Notes: generated from the letters alone by a model not told the origin. DNA of 64,000 nt from an uncultured Mucilaginibacter sp. (GCA_903891475.1 CAITEP010000040.1:62001-126000); one strand, 5' to 3'; counted from the stretch's first letter, positions 24,483-33,376 are shown. Numbers and translations: made by a program.

Positions 24483-25440
24483 TTTTGCTGCCATCGGGGT
24501 TAAACAGAAAGCTCATGGGTTTTTCGGGGTTTTTTATTATTTCGAGCAATAAAAAGCCCCAGTTTTTCCAAAAGCTTTCCAGTACTTGTCCGTAGGTTTT
24601 GTTTATCCAGTCATCAAACAAGGGTTTGCTGCTCATTCCCCGTAAGGGCATGTCCTCCATATACACCTCATCGCCAACAGGCATTACATTATACTCCGGC
24701 AAGCGGTTAAACAAATAAGCCGAATAAAATACCCTTGCGCAAAACTCCTCAAACTGTATGGGGTGCAGTTGGTCGTTAGCTATTTGATCATAAATTTCGC
24801 GGTGATATATCTTGTTGGCCCCATTGTCCTGCAAGCAAATAATTAAGCCAAAATCATTAATTCGTAAGGAGAAGGTGAGCGTATTGATTTCATCCCGGTA
24901 ACCAAACTCCTCGGGGTTATTATCAACCTTAAATAAAAATAAGCTAAAAGGCTCAAAGCCTTCGAAAATAATCGGTCTGATCAAGCTTTGCAACATCAGG
25001 TGCAAATTGCCGAATTTATGGATTATGGCTTGCGATATATTAAACTCTTCGCCTTGGGCATGTTGCAGTTTAATGCCGCTTTGTATCTCGTTAAATATTA
25101 TGCCATACAGCAATTTACCGGCCCACTGGAAAATTTTTAAACTATCCAATTGTTTTACGGCTTCATAACCTATAGCAAAGGCTTCGGCAATTTCGGCCTC
25201 CAAAGGTTCAAAATAGGTGGTATTGATGTTTGGCTGGCAGGGCACTTTAATATCTTGGTAGGTGGCCATGCTTTCGTCCAACAGCTTAAAGGGCTTGTTT
25301 TGCAGGTGATATCGTTCAATCAGCCATTGCGGAAACACTTGTACTTTTTGGTCGGTATTGGCAAGTAGCTCGCCACTTAAAAAGCAATTCTTATTACTGA
25401 AATTGAAATTTGCAAACGGATTATATAATTGTTGAGCCAT
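24451..25440 (-). CDS. Protein with degenerate HNH-like N-terminus, function unknown
   Basis: I start at MAQQLYNPF (25440) because the longer frame runs 105 bp into the divergent epimerase gene. Residues ~12-100 look like an HNH-nuclease scaffold: NCFLSGE, FPQWLIERY and VPCQPNIN followed by an acidic LE. Three expected residues are changed: the second Cys is Ser, the EH before FPQWL is VQ, and the CN-type Cys is lost. Nuclease activity is therefore unlikely. The remaining ~230 residues are of unknown fold, without membrane segments. It converges on, and overlaps, the rhomboid gene by 32 bp. The HNH reading is by eye and needs a profile search. Confidence 0.6.
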   Translation of the reverse strand: MAQQLYNPFANFNFSNKNCFLSGELLANTDQKVQVFPQWLIERYHLQNKPFKLLDESMATYQDIKVPCQPNINTTYFEPLEAEIAEAFAIGYEAVKQLDSLKIFQWAGKLLYGIIFNEIQSGIKLQHAQGEEFNISQAIIHKFGNLHLMLQSLIRPIIFEGFEPFSLFLFKVDNNPEEFGYRDEINTLTFSLRINDFGLIICLQDNGANKIYHREIYDQIANDQLHPIQFEEFCARVFYSAYLFNRLPEYNVMPVGDEVYMEDMPLRGMSSKPLFDDWINKTYGQVLESFWKNWGFLLLEIIKNPEKPMSFLFNPDGSKINASTIELPV

Positions 25441-25494
25441 CGCGCCAAATATAAGCATCAATTTTAAAGGGAAAATGATAGCTTTGAATTTAAC

Positions 25495-26508
25495 ATGAAA
25501 CTGACGTATCAACCATTCGAACTGCTGCTGAAGCATACTTTTACCATCGCTAAATTTTCGCGCACCTCTACCTCTGTTATGCTCATAGCTATTGAACATG
25601 AGGGATTTACGGGTTATGGGGAAGCCTCGATGGTACCCTATATGGGCGAGAGTTTTGAAACGGCTACCGATTTTTTAAAAAAGGTAGATTGCCAACATTT
25701 TAGCTATCCGTTTGATTATGAATATATTATAAACTATTTGGATAGCATTGCACCCGGCAACCCCGCCATAAAAGCCGGTATTGATATCGCCCTGCACGAT
25801 CTGGAAGGTAAACTTACAGGCCAGCCCTGCTGGCAAATGCTTGGTAGCGAGCCTATTAACATGCCTTTAACCAGTTTTACCATCGGGATTGATACACCCG
25901 AAGTAATGATACAAAAGGTAAAAGAAGCCCCCGCTTGCAAAATTATAAAGGTAAAACTAGGCAGGGACAGCGACAGGGAGCTGATAAAAACCATCCGCAC
26001 CGTAACCGATTTACCTTTATTTGTTGATGCCAACCAGGGTTGGACGGATTTGGAACAAAGCTTGGACCTGTGCCACTGGCTACATGAACAGGGAGTTTTA
26101 TTGATAGAACAACCTATGTTAAAAACCGATATGGAAAGCAATGCCTGGCTCACCGAGCGCAGCCCTATACCTATTATTGGCGACGAAGCCGTACAACGCC
26201 TGCCCGATGTAGCAAAGGCTCAGGGGGTGTACCATGGCATTAATGTAAAACTCATGAAATCGGCAGGAATGTATGAGGCAGGGCAGATGATTGTAAAAGC
26301 TAAGGAGCTGGGCTTAAAACTCATGATAGGCTGCATGAGCGAAACCAGTTGCGCCACGCTGGCGGGTATTGCCCTTGCCCCCCAGTTTGACTGGGCCGAT
26401 TTAGACGGCCCTTTTTTAACCAGCAATAACCCTTACCAAATGCCCGCATTTGTTGATGGCAAATGGCAATTAAACAACAGCCCCGGCTTAGGTTTGCAAA
26501 AATTATAG
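25495..26508 (+). CDS. Dipeptide epimerase, enolase superfamily (L-Ala-D/L-Glu type)
   Basis: This 337-residue enolase-superfamily protein has KxK at IIKVKLG, metal ligands in FVDANQGW, LLIEQP and IIGDEAV, the second catalytic Lys in NVKLMKSAG, and the DLDGP end motif. The muconate-lactonising subgroup with MIGCMSET and this length fits L-Ala-D/L-Glu epimerase, which serves peptidoglycan peptide recycling. The exact dipeptide is not decidable from sequence. It is divergent from the HNH-like gene with a 54-bp gap. Confidence 0.88.
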   Translation: MKLTYQPFELLLKHTFTIAKFSRTSTSVMLIAIEHEGFTGYGEASMVPYMGESFETATDFLKKVDCQHFSYPFDYEYIINYLDSIAPGNPAIKAGIDIALHDLEGKLTGQPCWQMLGSEPINMPLTSFTIGIDTPEVMIQKVKEAPACKIIKVKLGRDSDRELIKTIRTVTDLPLFVDANQGWTDLEQSLDLCHWLHEQGVLLIEQPMLKTDMESNAWLTERSPIPIIGDEAVQRLPDVAKAQGVYHGINVKLMKSAGMYEAGQMIVKAKELGLKLMIGCMSETSCATLAGIALAPQFDWADLDGPFLTSNNPYQMPAFVDGKWQLNNSPGLGLQKL

Positions 26509-26728
26509 AAACGCGATTTAGGCTTTTAAACCCATTTTTTTTTTAAACCTTACAACTAATAGCCACATGGGGATTAAAAGCGATTAAAAAAGAGTTTAAA
26601 CGGTATTTAAACGGTGAGGGGGGGGATGGGGGTGGTTGAAAATCTTTAGCGTGTTGCCCTCAAAAGTTTTTAAAAGTGCGTGATAGGTTTATTTAACTAA
26701 ATTATATTAAAATCTTTAAGTAGTAAAA

Positions 26729-27529
26729 ATGAAAACAATTACAACGGTATTTTTAATAATCATGCTGTTTACAAACTGCACTAACGGTAATAGCCAGGGT
26801 AAACTTTTAAGTTCTGATTACAGGATATTTAAAAATACACCTGTATGGCAACTTGCTGAGGCAGTAAAAGATGAAGATACCATTTCTATAACGAGCATAA
26901 TAAAAGGGAATAGGAAATTTGTTGACTACGTCGATCCTATTTATGGAAACACCTTGCTAATGCTGGCAGTTTATAATAGAAACTATAATTCCGTAAAAAA
27001 ATTATTAGAGCTGGGAGCCGACCCCAATAAACAAGCTCTGAATGATCGCGAATCTGCTCTGATGATGGCAGCGGAGAGGAGTTTAGAAGAAGGAATAAAT
27101 CCATCAGAAGACGTACGATACCTTAAAGTTCTGTTAAAATATGGTGGGAACCCAAACGCTATTCAAGAAGGTGACTTGGCGAAAAAAGGTAGCAGGCATT
27201 ATTCTACACCCTTAATATACGCATGTTTTTCAGGAATTTTCGAGCACGTCAAAGTATTAGTTGAAGCAGGTGGAGATATAAATTTTACTTCTAAGTACGG
27301 AACAACTCCATTATTTGCGTCGCTAGTAGGTCGTAATCCTGATATTGTATTATATTTATTAAATAAAGGCGCAAATTATAACGCAGTTATGCAAACATCC
27401 ATAGATGGAAAAAAAATATACATTCTTGAGTATTTAAACGAACCATGGTGGCAATTTGAACCAAATTCAGAAAAGTATAAAAAAGTGCAGGAGATAAAAG
27501 ATTTTCTAAAGGCGCATGGGGTTAAATAA
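26729..27529 (+). CDS. Ankyrin-repeat lipoprotein or secreted protein
   Basis: The 266-residue protein has a hydrophobic N-terminus with Cys (MKTITTVFLIIMLFTNCTNG), a possible lipobox. Four to five ankyrin repeats follow, recognisable by GNTLLMLAVYNRNYNSVKKLLELGADPN, ESALMMAAER, STPLIYACFSGIFEHVKVLVEAGGDIN and GTTPLFASLVGRNPDIVLYLLNKGAN. It probably mediates protein binding in the periplasm. It is unlinked to neighbours and followed by repeat B. Confidence 0.8.
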   Translation: MKTITTVFLIIMLFTNCTNGNSQGKLLSSDYRIFKNTPVWQLAEAVKDEDTISITSIIKGNRKFVDYVDPIYGNTLLMLAVYNRNYNSVKKLLELGADPNKQALNDRESALMMAAERSLEEGINPSEDVRYLKVLLKYGGNPNAIQEGDLAKKGSRHYSTPLIYACFSGIFEHVKVLVEAGGDINFTSKYGTTPLFASLVGRNPDIVLYLLNKGANYNAVMQTSIDGKKIYILEYLNEPWWQFEPNSEKYKKVQEIKDFLKAHGVK

Positions 27530-27545
27530 TAAGCACCTCCACCGC

Positions 27546-27671
27546 CCTTTCAGGCGTCCTCCGCCTGAAAGCTTCAAATTTTCAGCGTCCACGCTGGAGT
27601 ATCAATACCATAATCGTCAGCGAGGACGCTGACAATTCATTAATTTCGAGCGAAACACGCTCGAAATGGCG
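27546..27671 (+). repeat. Dispersed hairpin repeat B, copy 2
   Basis: It contains a 9-bp hairpin TTTCAGGCG/CGCCTGAAA, then TTTCAGCGTCCACGCTG, GTCAGCG..CGCTGAC, and the perfect ATTTCGAGCG/CGCTCGAAAT stem at 27643-27667. Its last bases supply the ATG of the IS110-like fragment. Confidence 0.8.
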
Positions 27672-27860
27672 GAAGTGAAACTAAAAACACTATTGCATTT
27701 AGCCGCAATGGTGTTAATACAAAATAACGAAGAACTTAGAGCTTATTACCAACGAAAGGTTATCGCTGAAAATAAAAATAAAATGAGTACCTTAAATGCT
27801 GATAGGAATAAGCTAATTCTTCGCGTTTTTGCTTGTGTTAGTCAAAATAGAGCTTATTAA
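27666..27860 (+). pseudogene. IS110-family transposase, C-terminal remnant
   Basis: The 64-residue frame LKTLLHLAAM...ELRAYYQRKV..ENKNKMSTLNADRNKLILRVFACV matches the end of IS110/IS116/IS902 transposases, normally ~320-350 residues. The N-terminal DEDD-type catalytic domain and the Tnp20 domain are gone. Similarity begins directly after the repeat B hairpin, whose GAAATGG provides the apparent start codon, so the rest of the IS was lost at that junction. No intact copy is in the window. Confidence 0.8.
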
Positions 27861-27952
27861 AAGAATTATTCAAAATTAGTTGCTTAAATCATAGAAATCG
27901 GACAGCGATTGAAAGCATCTAAAATATTCATTAACATAAAATAATTTTTAAA

Positions 27953-28348
27953 ATGTTTTTTTTTAACTATATCTTCTATCGAATTGCTAAATTGAGATTT
28001 AAACGTGATGGTACAGATGCTGGTACTGCTGTTACCCTAGTGTCTCTCCTACAAGCTATTTTACTTGAGTTTATAATACAGCCTATTTTTAGTTTAATAT
28101 TTACAAGGAACGAACTGGCATTGCATGCAAAACAAATTGGTTGGTTTGCTGGCTTCATATTTATTTTACTACTAATTTACAACTATAGAAAATACGATAA
28201 TAAATATGATGAATATCATAATCGATGGCAAGGGGAAAAATCCTTCACCCGCTTTTATAAAGGTTTACTCGTCATTATAAGTTTTATTATACCAATCATA
28301 TTCATTGTAGTAATAGACAGGATTATCCATAAAAAAGGACTATTGTAG
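27953..28348 (+). CDS. Small hypothetical membrane protein
   Basis: The 131-residue protein has three predicted membrane segments (LVSLLQAILLEFIIQPIFSLIF, IGWFAGFIFILLLIYNY, LLVIISFIIPIIFIVVI) and a charged loop DNKYDEYHNRW. It resembles uncharacterised small Bacteroidota membrane proteins. It lies between mobile debris on both sides and is followed within 2 bp by a run of C. Confidence 0.55.
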   Translation: MFFFNYIFYRIAKLRFKRDGTDAGTAVTLVSLLQAILLEFIIQPIFSLIFTRNELALHAKQIGWFAGFIFILLLIYNYRKYDNKYDEYHNRWQGEKSFTRFYKGLLVIISFIIPIIFIVVIDRIIHKKGLL

Positions 28349-28375
28349 TAACCCCCCCCCCCACCCGCTGCCGTT

Positions 28376-28637
28376 AGCGCCCTTGTTGGAGTTCAGAGCG
28401 TTGGCCGTTGTTGTGTCTAATGACCCACAACTGAAGGGTGGGGATAACGAAAGATTGTTAGAAAGGTAGAGCCTGGTTATGTGCTGGATCCCGCCCTTTA
28501 AGGCATCCGCCTAAAAGCTTCCAATTTTCACCGTCTTCGCTGAAAACAATAGTACAACCAACATCAGCGCAGACGCTGACAATGCTTTAATTTCGAGCGA
28601 AACACGCTCGAAATGGCGAGGGTGTTTTTCATTTTTT
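28376..28637. repeat. Composite repeat unit A+B, tandem copy 1
   Basis: It runs from AGCGCCCTTGTTGG to the TTTTTCATTT after repeat B. Repeat A spans 28376-28475 (reverse orientation) and repeat B 28493-28618, with the 10-bp stem at 28590-28614. The next unit begins without a gap. Confidence 0.8.
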
Positions 28638-28895
28638 AGCGCCCTTGTTGGAGTTCAGAGCTTGGCCGTTGTTGTGTCTTATGACCAACAACTGAAGGGT
28701 GGGGATAACAAAAGATTGTGAGAAAGGTAGAACCTGGTTATGTGCTGGATCCCGCCCTTTAAGGCATCCGCCTAAAAGCTTCCAATTTTCACCGTCTTCG
28801 CTGAAAACAATAGTACAACCAACATCAGCGCAGACGCTGACAATGCATTAATTTCGAGCGAAACACGCTCGAAATGGCGAGGGTGTTTTTCATTT
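28638..28895. repeat. Composite repeat unit A+B, tandem copy 2
   Basis: It is nearly identical to the preceding unit (a few substitutions and small indels, e.g. GAGCGTTGG versus GAGCTTGG). The stem ATTTCGAGCG/CGCTCGAAAT is at 28851-28875. High identity points to a recent tandem duplication. Confidence 0.8.
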
Positions 28896-29054
28896 CATCC
28901 ACGCTATCCAATTTTCTGTTTTAGTCGAATTGCCTTTGCAGCCAATAGACTTAAAACTTTAATTATTAATAATAACTAAACTAAAGTTAAGAATTTTTTA
29001 AAATCAAAATCCTTAACCTTAGTATATTTATTTGAACAATGGGAGGGGAGATTA

Positions 29055-29957
29055 TTACTTATCGCTCAGCAAAACCTGACCGCCTTTACCACCCATAATG
29101 ATAATTTTGGTATTGGGCGATAGCGCGATTTCTTTTTGCGCCTTAATGGTTTCGTATTGCAGCTGCTTGTCGGACAGGCCGGTTGATAGTATTTTTTGAT
29201 AATCGGCAATACCTTGAGCCTCTACACGCTTACGGTCGGCTTCCTGACGTTCTTTTTGCAATACAAACTGCATTTTTTGGGCGTCCTGCTCGGCGTTTAT
29301 CTTGGATTCAATGCTGGCCTTTACCGATGCCGGTAGGGCAATGTTGCGCACTAAAATTTGTTGCAACTCCAAACCACGCTTGGCAAAACTTTGTGTAATG
29401 GTTTGGTTTATTTTAGCTTGAAACTCTTGGCGTTTAATGGAGTATAAATCAACAGCTTGGTAATTTACAGCATTGTCCCTTATCGCGGTTCGGGTTACCG
29501 GACGCACAATTTTATCAACATAATCAATACCTATGTTTTGAAATATATAAGGTGCCTTATCAGGATTAACCTTATACAATACCGAAATATCAATGGTAAC
29601 CTCCAATCCGTCGGACGATAAAACCCTGATGGCATCGTCGCCTTCTTTTTGTCCCTCGTTACTTACCGCGCTCATGGTATAGTTTTGGGTTTGTATATCG
29701 AAGGTGGTAATATCATACAAAGGGTTAATGATGTGCAAACCACTTTCTAAAACACCCTCTTGTACTTTCCCGAAAAGTACTTGTACACCCACTTTACCTG
29801 GGTCAATTATTTTAATGGCCGAACTTAAAAGACCTATAAATACTACCCCAAGCCCTACTATTTTTATGGTACCACTAAACTGACTGCCTTGTTGCGGCGA
29901 ACGTTGAAGTACTACACCCGCTATGAGTATAATAATTCCTAATACTGCTATTAACAT
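29055..29957 (-). CDS. SPFH/prohibitin-family membrane protein
   Basis: The 300-residue protein has an N-terminal pair of membrane segments (residues 1-16 and ~31-48). The SPFH domain follows (IKIIDPGKVGVQVLFGKVQEGVLESGLHIINPL, then RDNAVNYQAVDLYSIKRQEF) and then a coiled-coil tail rich in Gln/Glu/Lys. This matches prohibitin-type HflC/HflK relatives that form membrane rings and modulate proteases or lipid domains. It is the last gene of a leftward trio with a small membrane protein and a rhodanese, 13 bp downstream of the former. Confidence 0.88.
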   Translation of the reverse strand: MLIAVLGIIILIAGVVLQRSPQQGSQFSGTIKIVGLGVVFIGLLSSAIKIIDPGKVGVQVLFGKVQEGVLESGLHIINPLYDITTFDIQTQNYTMSAVSNEGQKEGDDAIRVLSSDGLEVTIDISVLYKVNPDKAPYIFQNIGIDYVDKIVRPVTRTAIRDNAVNYQAVDLYSIKRQEFQAKINQTITQSFAKRGLELQQILVRNIALPASVKASIESKINAEQDAQKMQFVLQKERQEADRKRVEAQGIADYQKILSTGLSDKQLQYETIKAQKEIALSPNTKIIIMGGKGGQVLLSDK

Positions 29958-29970
29958 ATTGTTTTTTGCC

Positions 29971-30162
29971 TTAAGGTTTTTTAGTAAGCTCTTTTATTTC
30001 TTTATAAAGCTTTATCTTAAGCACTATAAATGTACCTAATATAATCAAAGCCCCAACTAAAATCGGATATTGTTTTTTTTCAAAACCTTCCTGGTAACCA
30101 ATTACAAAGGCAACCACCATACCTATGGTGTAAACAATATTAAGAACTGCTCGCTTTCTCAT
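29971..30162 (-). CDS. Small two-helix membrane protein
   Basis: The 63-residue protein has two hydrophobic helices (LNIVYTIGMVVAFVIGY and YPILVGALIILGTFIVLKI) and basic ends (MRKRAV, ELTKKP). It is packed 3 bp after the rhodanese gene and 13 bp before the SPFH gene, so it is surely cotranscribed. It could be an accessory subunit of the SPFH complex. The family is not recognised. Confidence 0.65.
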   Translation of the reverse strand: MRKRAVLNIVYTIGMVVAFVIGYQEGFEKKQYPILVGALIILGTFIVLKIKLYKEIKELTKKP

Positions 30163-30165
30163 AAT

Positions 30166-30480
30166 TTAATATACATTCATAGTAGGGTCAATTTCGGCGG
30201 CCCAAGCCAATATACCACCCTTTAGGTTAATAAGGTTAGTAAAACCATGCGCTTCTAGCTGCATAATGGCAGCCGCGCTGCGCTTGCCGCTACGGCACAT
30301 AATTACCACAGGTTTACTTTGGTCAATCTTATCGGTTTCAATCAAAAGACCACCCAACGGAAGCAATAAACCACCCAAGTTCGACATCTCATACTCAAAA
30401 TCCTCTCTTACATCTATCAATTGAAAATCTTCGCCGCTTTCTTTTTTTGCTTGAAGTTCTTGTACAGTTATTTCTTTCAT
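30166..30480 (-). CDS. Single-domain rhodanese
   Basis: The 104-residue cytoplasmic protein has DVREDFEYEMSNLGG at the start, the active-site loop MCRSGKRSA with the sulfur-carrying Cys, and GFTNLINLKGGILAW at the end. It is a PspE/GlpE-like sulfurtransferase, first in the trio with a small membrane protein and SPFH protein. Confidence 0.92.
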   Translation of the reverse strand: MKEITVQELQAKKESGEDFQLIDVREDFEYEMSNLGGLLLPLGGLLIETDKIDQSKPVVIMCRSGKRSAAAIMQLEAHGFTNLINLKGGILAWAAEIDPTMNVY

Positions 30481-30600
30481 TTTATCAATAAATTATTTTC
30501 AAAGGTAGTTTTTTCCTTATCAAATTTTCCAAAAATTATTTTGTAACATAAGTTATACAACAGCGTTCTAACCATCAATTACCCGCTTATATTTTTGTTA

Positions 30601-31722
30601 ATGAAAGGAATTATCCGTTTTTTTTGGTTTTGCTCGGGGGCGCATGTACAAACGTTAAAAAAGTACCCTATTGAGCATAATAAGTATGTTGGTATTGGGG
30701 CAACCATATTTTTTACCGCCTTATTCGCTACTTTAAGCGGTGGCTATGCCATGTATTTTGTTTTTAGTGGAGATCCCTATGCGGTAGCTTTCGCGGTGCT
30801 GTTTGGCCTTATTTGGGGACTGGCCATTTTTAATATGGATAGGTACATTGTTGCCAGTATTGATAAGCAAGGCTCGGGTACCAGGCAATTTTTTCAGGCA
30901 TTACCCCGTATTTTATTGGCTATTATGATTGGGGTGGTAATTTCAAGACCCTTAGAGCTCAAGATTTTTGATAAAGAGATAAAACAAAAGCTAAAAGTTA
31001 CCTATTTAAAGGCTCAGCACCGTAGGATTGATACCGTACAAAAAACATATACCCAAAAATACGGACTGGAACTGGCAAAAAACACCGACCTGAAAAAAGA
31101 GAAGGACTCGCTCGAAAAGGACATCAACCGCTCGCGGTACCAGCTAAATCAGGAAATATTTGGCGATAAAACCAACCAAACATCGGGCAAGGTAGGTTTT
31201 GGTACTTTTGCCAAACAAAACCAGGCCGTTTTAACAGCAAAAGAGGCTCGATTAAATAGTGTTAGGGAAGAGATTTTAAAAACAGAAGTTTACTTGGGTG
31301 CCCGTAAGGATTATGAGGGCTTGAATAATATCCGCCTGTATAACGACCGCCAATTGGATAGTTTGGCTAATGTCTCAGGTTTTGCCGATAGGAACCATGC
31401 CCTTGGACAATTGGCTTACGACGATAGCGGCGTTTTTGCCGATGATACTTACTGGGCCGAAATGTTTATCAGTCTGTTATTTATTTTATTTGAATGCCTA
31501 CCGGTTTTTGTAAAGCTGATGTCGCCAATGGGGCCATATGATGTTGCTATTGCCAAAAATGGAGAAGCCGATATACACTACGCTCAACGCAGTAAGGAAA
31601 GGAACATAGAGGTGACGGATAACCTTTTCAGGCATCATGTGGAGAATGATATAGAAAGGCATAAAGACATCATATCCAAACAACCCATTGATTACGAAAC
31701 AGAGCGCCACCGCTTTGATTAG
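30601..31722 (+). CDS. DUF4407 membrane protein
   Basis: I choose the ATG at 30601 over the TTG two codons earlier. The ~373-residue protein has FFWFCSGAHVQTL, then two membrane helices (GATIFFTALFATLSGGYAMYF, AFAVLFGLIWGLAIFNMDRYIV), a third near PRILLAIMIGVVIS, a long charged coiled-coil region (~140-260) and a final helix (MFISLLFILFECLPVFVKL). This is the standard layout of DUF4407. The function is unknown. Confidence 0.88.
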   Translation: MKGIIRFFWFCSGAHVQTLKKYPIEHNKYVGIGATIFFTALFATLSGGYAMYFVFSGDPYAVAFAVLFGLIWGLAIFNMDRYIVASIDKQGSGTRQFFQALPRILLAIMIGVVISRPLELKIFDKEIKQKLKVTYLKAQHRRIDTVQKTYTQKYGLELAKNTDLKKEKDSLEKDINRSRYQLNQEIFGDKTNQTSGKVGFGTFAKQNQAVLTAKEARLNSVREEILKTEVYLGARKDYEGLNNIRLYNDRQLDSLANVSGFADRNHALGQLAYDDSGVFADDTYWAEMFISLLFILFECLPVFVKLMSPMGPYDVAIAKNGEADIHYAQRSKERNIEVTDNLFRHHVENDIERHKDIISKQPIDYETERHRFD

Positions 31723-31731
31723 TTTTACAAG

Positions 31732-32712
31732 CTAAAAGGTGATGACAATTTTGCCAATATGATGGCTGCTTTCCATCAATCGGTGAGCCTTTGCTGCCTC
31801 ATTAGCCATGAATACCGCGTTAACAACAGGTTTTATGCTGCCGTCTGCTAAAAGAGGCCAAATTTTTTTTTCTAGTTCTGCTGCAATTTGGGATTTAAAG
31901 GCGGTATCTCGTGCGCGCAGGGTGGAGCCCGTCAGGGTAAGTCTTTTTTGCATCACCATCATCAAATCAACTTCGGCGTTTCTTCCGTTCATGGCGTTTA
32001 TCATCACCAATCGGCCTTCGGTAGCTAAGGTTTTTAGGTTGCCGCTGGTATAATTGCCTCCTATCATATCTAAAATTGCATTAACACCTAAGCCATTAGT
32101 GGCTAATTTTATTTCCTCCACAAAACTTTCCGTTTTATAATTAATGGCTTTTTTTGCGCCCAAGGCCTCGCAAAATGCTTTTTTCTCTTCTGTGCCCACG
32201 GTAACATAAACGTCAGATCCCAATTTATTGGCCATTTGTATAGCCGCTACCCCAATACCGCTGGAGCCACCATGCACCAATAAAGTCTCGCCGGGTTTTA
32301 ATTCGCCCCTATCAAATACATTGCTCCAAACTGTAAAATAAGTTTCGGGTAGGGAAGCCGCCTCTATAAAACTCAGGTTGTTTGGGATGGGTAGGCATTG
32401 TCCGGCTGGCACCGCGCAATATTCGGCATAACCAGCTCCGTTTACCAGGGCGCATACCTTGTCGCCTACTTTCCATCGGGTAACGGCTGTTCCAATAGCC
32501 TCTACGGTTCCGGCCACTTCCAATCCGGGAATATCCTCCATCACACCCTTTGGCGAAGGGTACAGGCCTTTACGCTGCAAAACATCCGGAAAATTAACTC
32601 CCGCGGCCACTACTTTTATTAATACCTCGTTTGGGGCATAAGCAGGTACGGGTCTTTCTGCCAATTGCAAAACTTCGGGTTCGCCGGGTTGGGTAATTAT
32701 AATGGCCTGCAT
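31732..32712 (-). CDS. NAD(P)H quinone oxidoreductase, PIG3-like, MDR family
   Basis: The 326-residue protein has the zinc-free medium-chain dehydrogenase pattern: AAGVNFPDVLQRKGLYP, GLEVAGTVEAIG, the NADPH-binding LVHGGSSGIGVAAIQMA and the family end HIGKIVITF. It reduces quinones with NADPH in the cytoplasm. It converges with the DUF4407 gene (9-bp gap) and is divergent from the peroxiredoxin. Confidence 0.9.
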   Translation of the reverse strand: MQAIIITQPGEPEVLQLAERPVPAYAPNEVLIKVVAAGVNFPDVLQRKGLYPSPKGVMEDIPGLEVAGTVEAIGTAVTRWKVGDKVCALVNGAGYAEYCAVPAGQCLPIPNNLSFIEAASLPETYFTVWSNVFDRGELKPGETLLVHGGSSGIGVAAIQMANKLGSDVYVTVGTEEKKAFCEALGAKKAINYKTESFVEEIKLATNGLGVNAILDMIGGNYTSGNLKTLATEGRLVMINAMNGRNAEVDLMMVMQKRLTLTGSTLRARDTAFKSQIAAELEKKIWPLLADGSIKPVVNAVFMANEAAKAHRLMESSHHIGKIVITF

Positions 32713-32871
32713 AGGGGTTGATGTTTTGATGGATGCAAGATAGTGTGTTTTAAAAACAAACCCATCATTTGTTAATCTAATACCATTTATACGTAAGTTT
32801 TAAAAGCAAAATTCAGTTATTAATTCTAAGCCAAGTTATTTTGTTAATTTGCCCCAAAAAATTAAAAATTT

Positions 32872-33333
32872 ATGTCATTACAAATAGGTTCTCCGGCTCC
32901 ACAATTTACATTGGTATCGTCTTCATTAAAAGAGGTTTCATTGGCTGATTTTAAAGGGAAAAAGGTAGTATTACATTTTTTCCCGATGGCTTTTACTGGC
33001 GTTTGTACCACCCAACTTTGCACCATGCGCGATAGTTTTGGTTATTACGAGGGGCAAAACGCTGTTATTTTGGGTATTTCTGTCGATTCGCCTTTTACCC
33101 TTGCCAAGTTTAAGGAAGAAAATAATTATCAGTTCGACTTATTATCCGACTTTAACAAAGAGGTTTCTACCGCTTACGGAGCTATTTATGAGGAATTTGT
33201 TTTCGGCTTAAAAGGTGTGGCAAAACGCTCGGCTTTTGTGATTGATGAAAACCAGCAAATAATTTATGTCGAGGTGCTTGAATCGGCCGGCGACTTGCCA
33301 AATTTTGAAGCCATAGCCGCTATCGTAAAGTAA
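32872..33333 (+). CDS. Peroxiredoxin (AhpC/TSA family, AhpE/BCP-like)
   Basis: The 153-residue protein has the thioredoxin-fold start GSPAPQFTLV, the peroxidatic motif FPMAFTGVCTTQLCTMRD (Cys ~45; a second Cys five residues on could resolve), and the Arg of KRSAFVID. It reduces hydroperoxides in the cytoplasm. It is a stand-alone gene next to tRNA-Arg. Confidence 0.9.
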   Translation: MSLQIGSPAPQFTLVSSSLKEVSLADFKGKKVVLHFFPMAFTGVCTTQLCTMRDSFGYYEGQNAVILGISVDSPFTLAKFKEENNYQFDLLSDFNKEVSTAYGAIYEEFVFGLKGVAKRSAFVIDENQQIIYVEVLESAGDLPNFEAIAAIVK

Positions 33334-33368
33334 TTTAAAAAATATTACCTGGATTTAAAAAGAAATCC

Positions 33369-33376
33369 TATTTTTG
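33369..33376 (+). promoter_or_regulatory. Putative -7 element of the tRNA-Arg gene
   Basis: TATTTTTG matches the Bacteroidota TAnnTTTG element 28 bp before the tRNA 5' end. A clear TTTG -33 element is not visible. Confidence 0.4.

Larger units (their letters stand above)
28349..29054. other. Gene-free region of tandem composite repeats
   Basis: This stretch starts with an 11-13 base poly-C tract and then holds two near-identical ~262-bp units, each repeat A (reverse orientation) followed by repeat B. The last ~160 bp before the SPFH gene stop show no feature. No coding frame is supported. Confidence 0.7.

Noticed and set aside
28349..28363. Poly-C tract as a phase-variation switch
   Set aside because: The homopolymer begins directly after a stop codon and lies in no reading frame or recognisable promoter, so a switching role is not supported.
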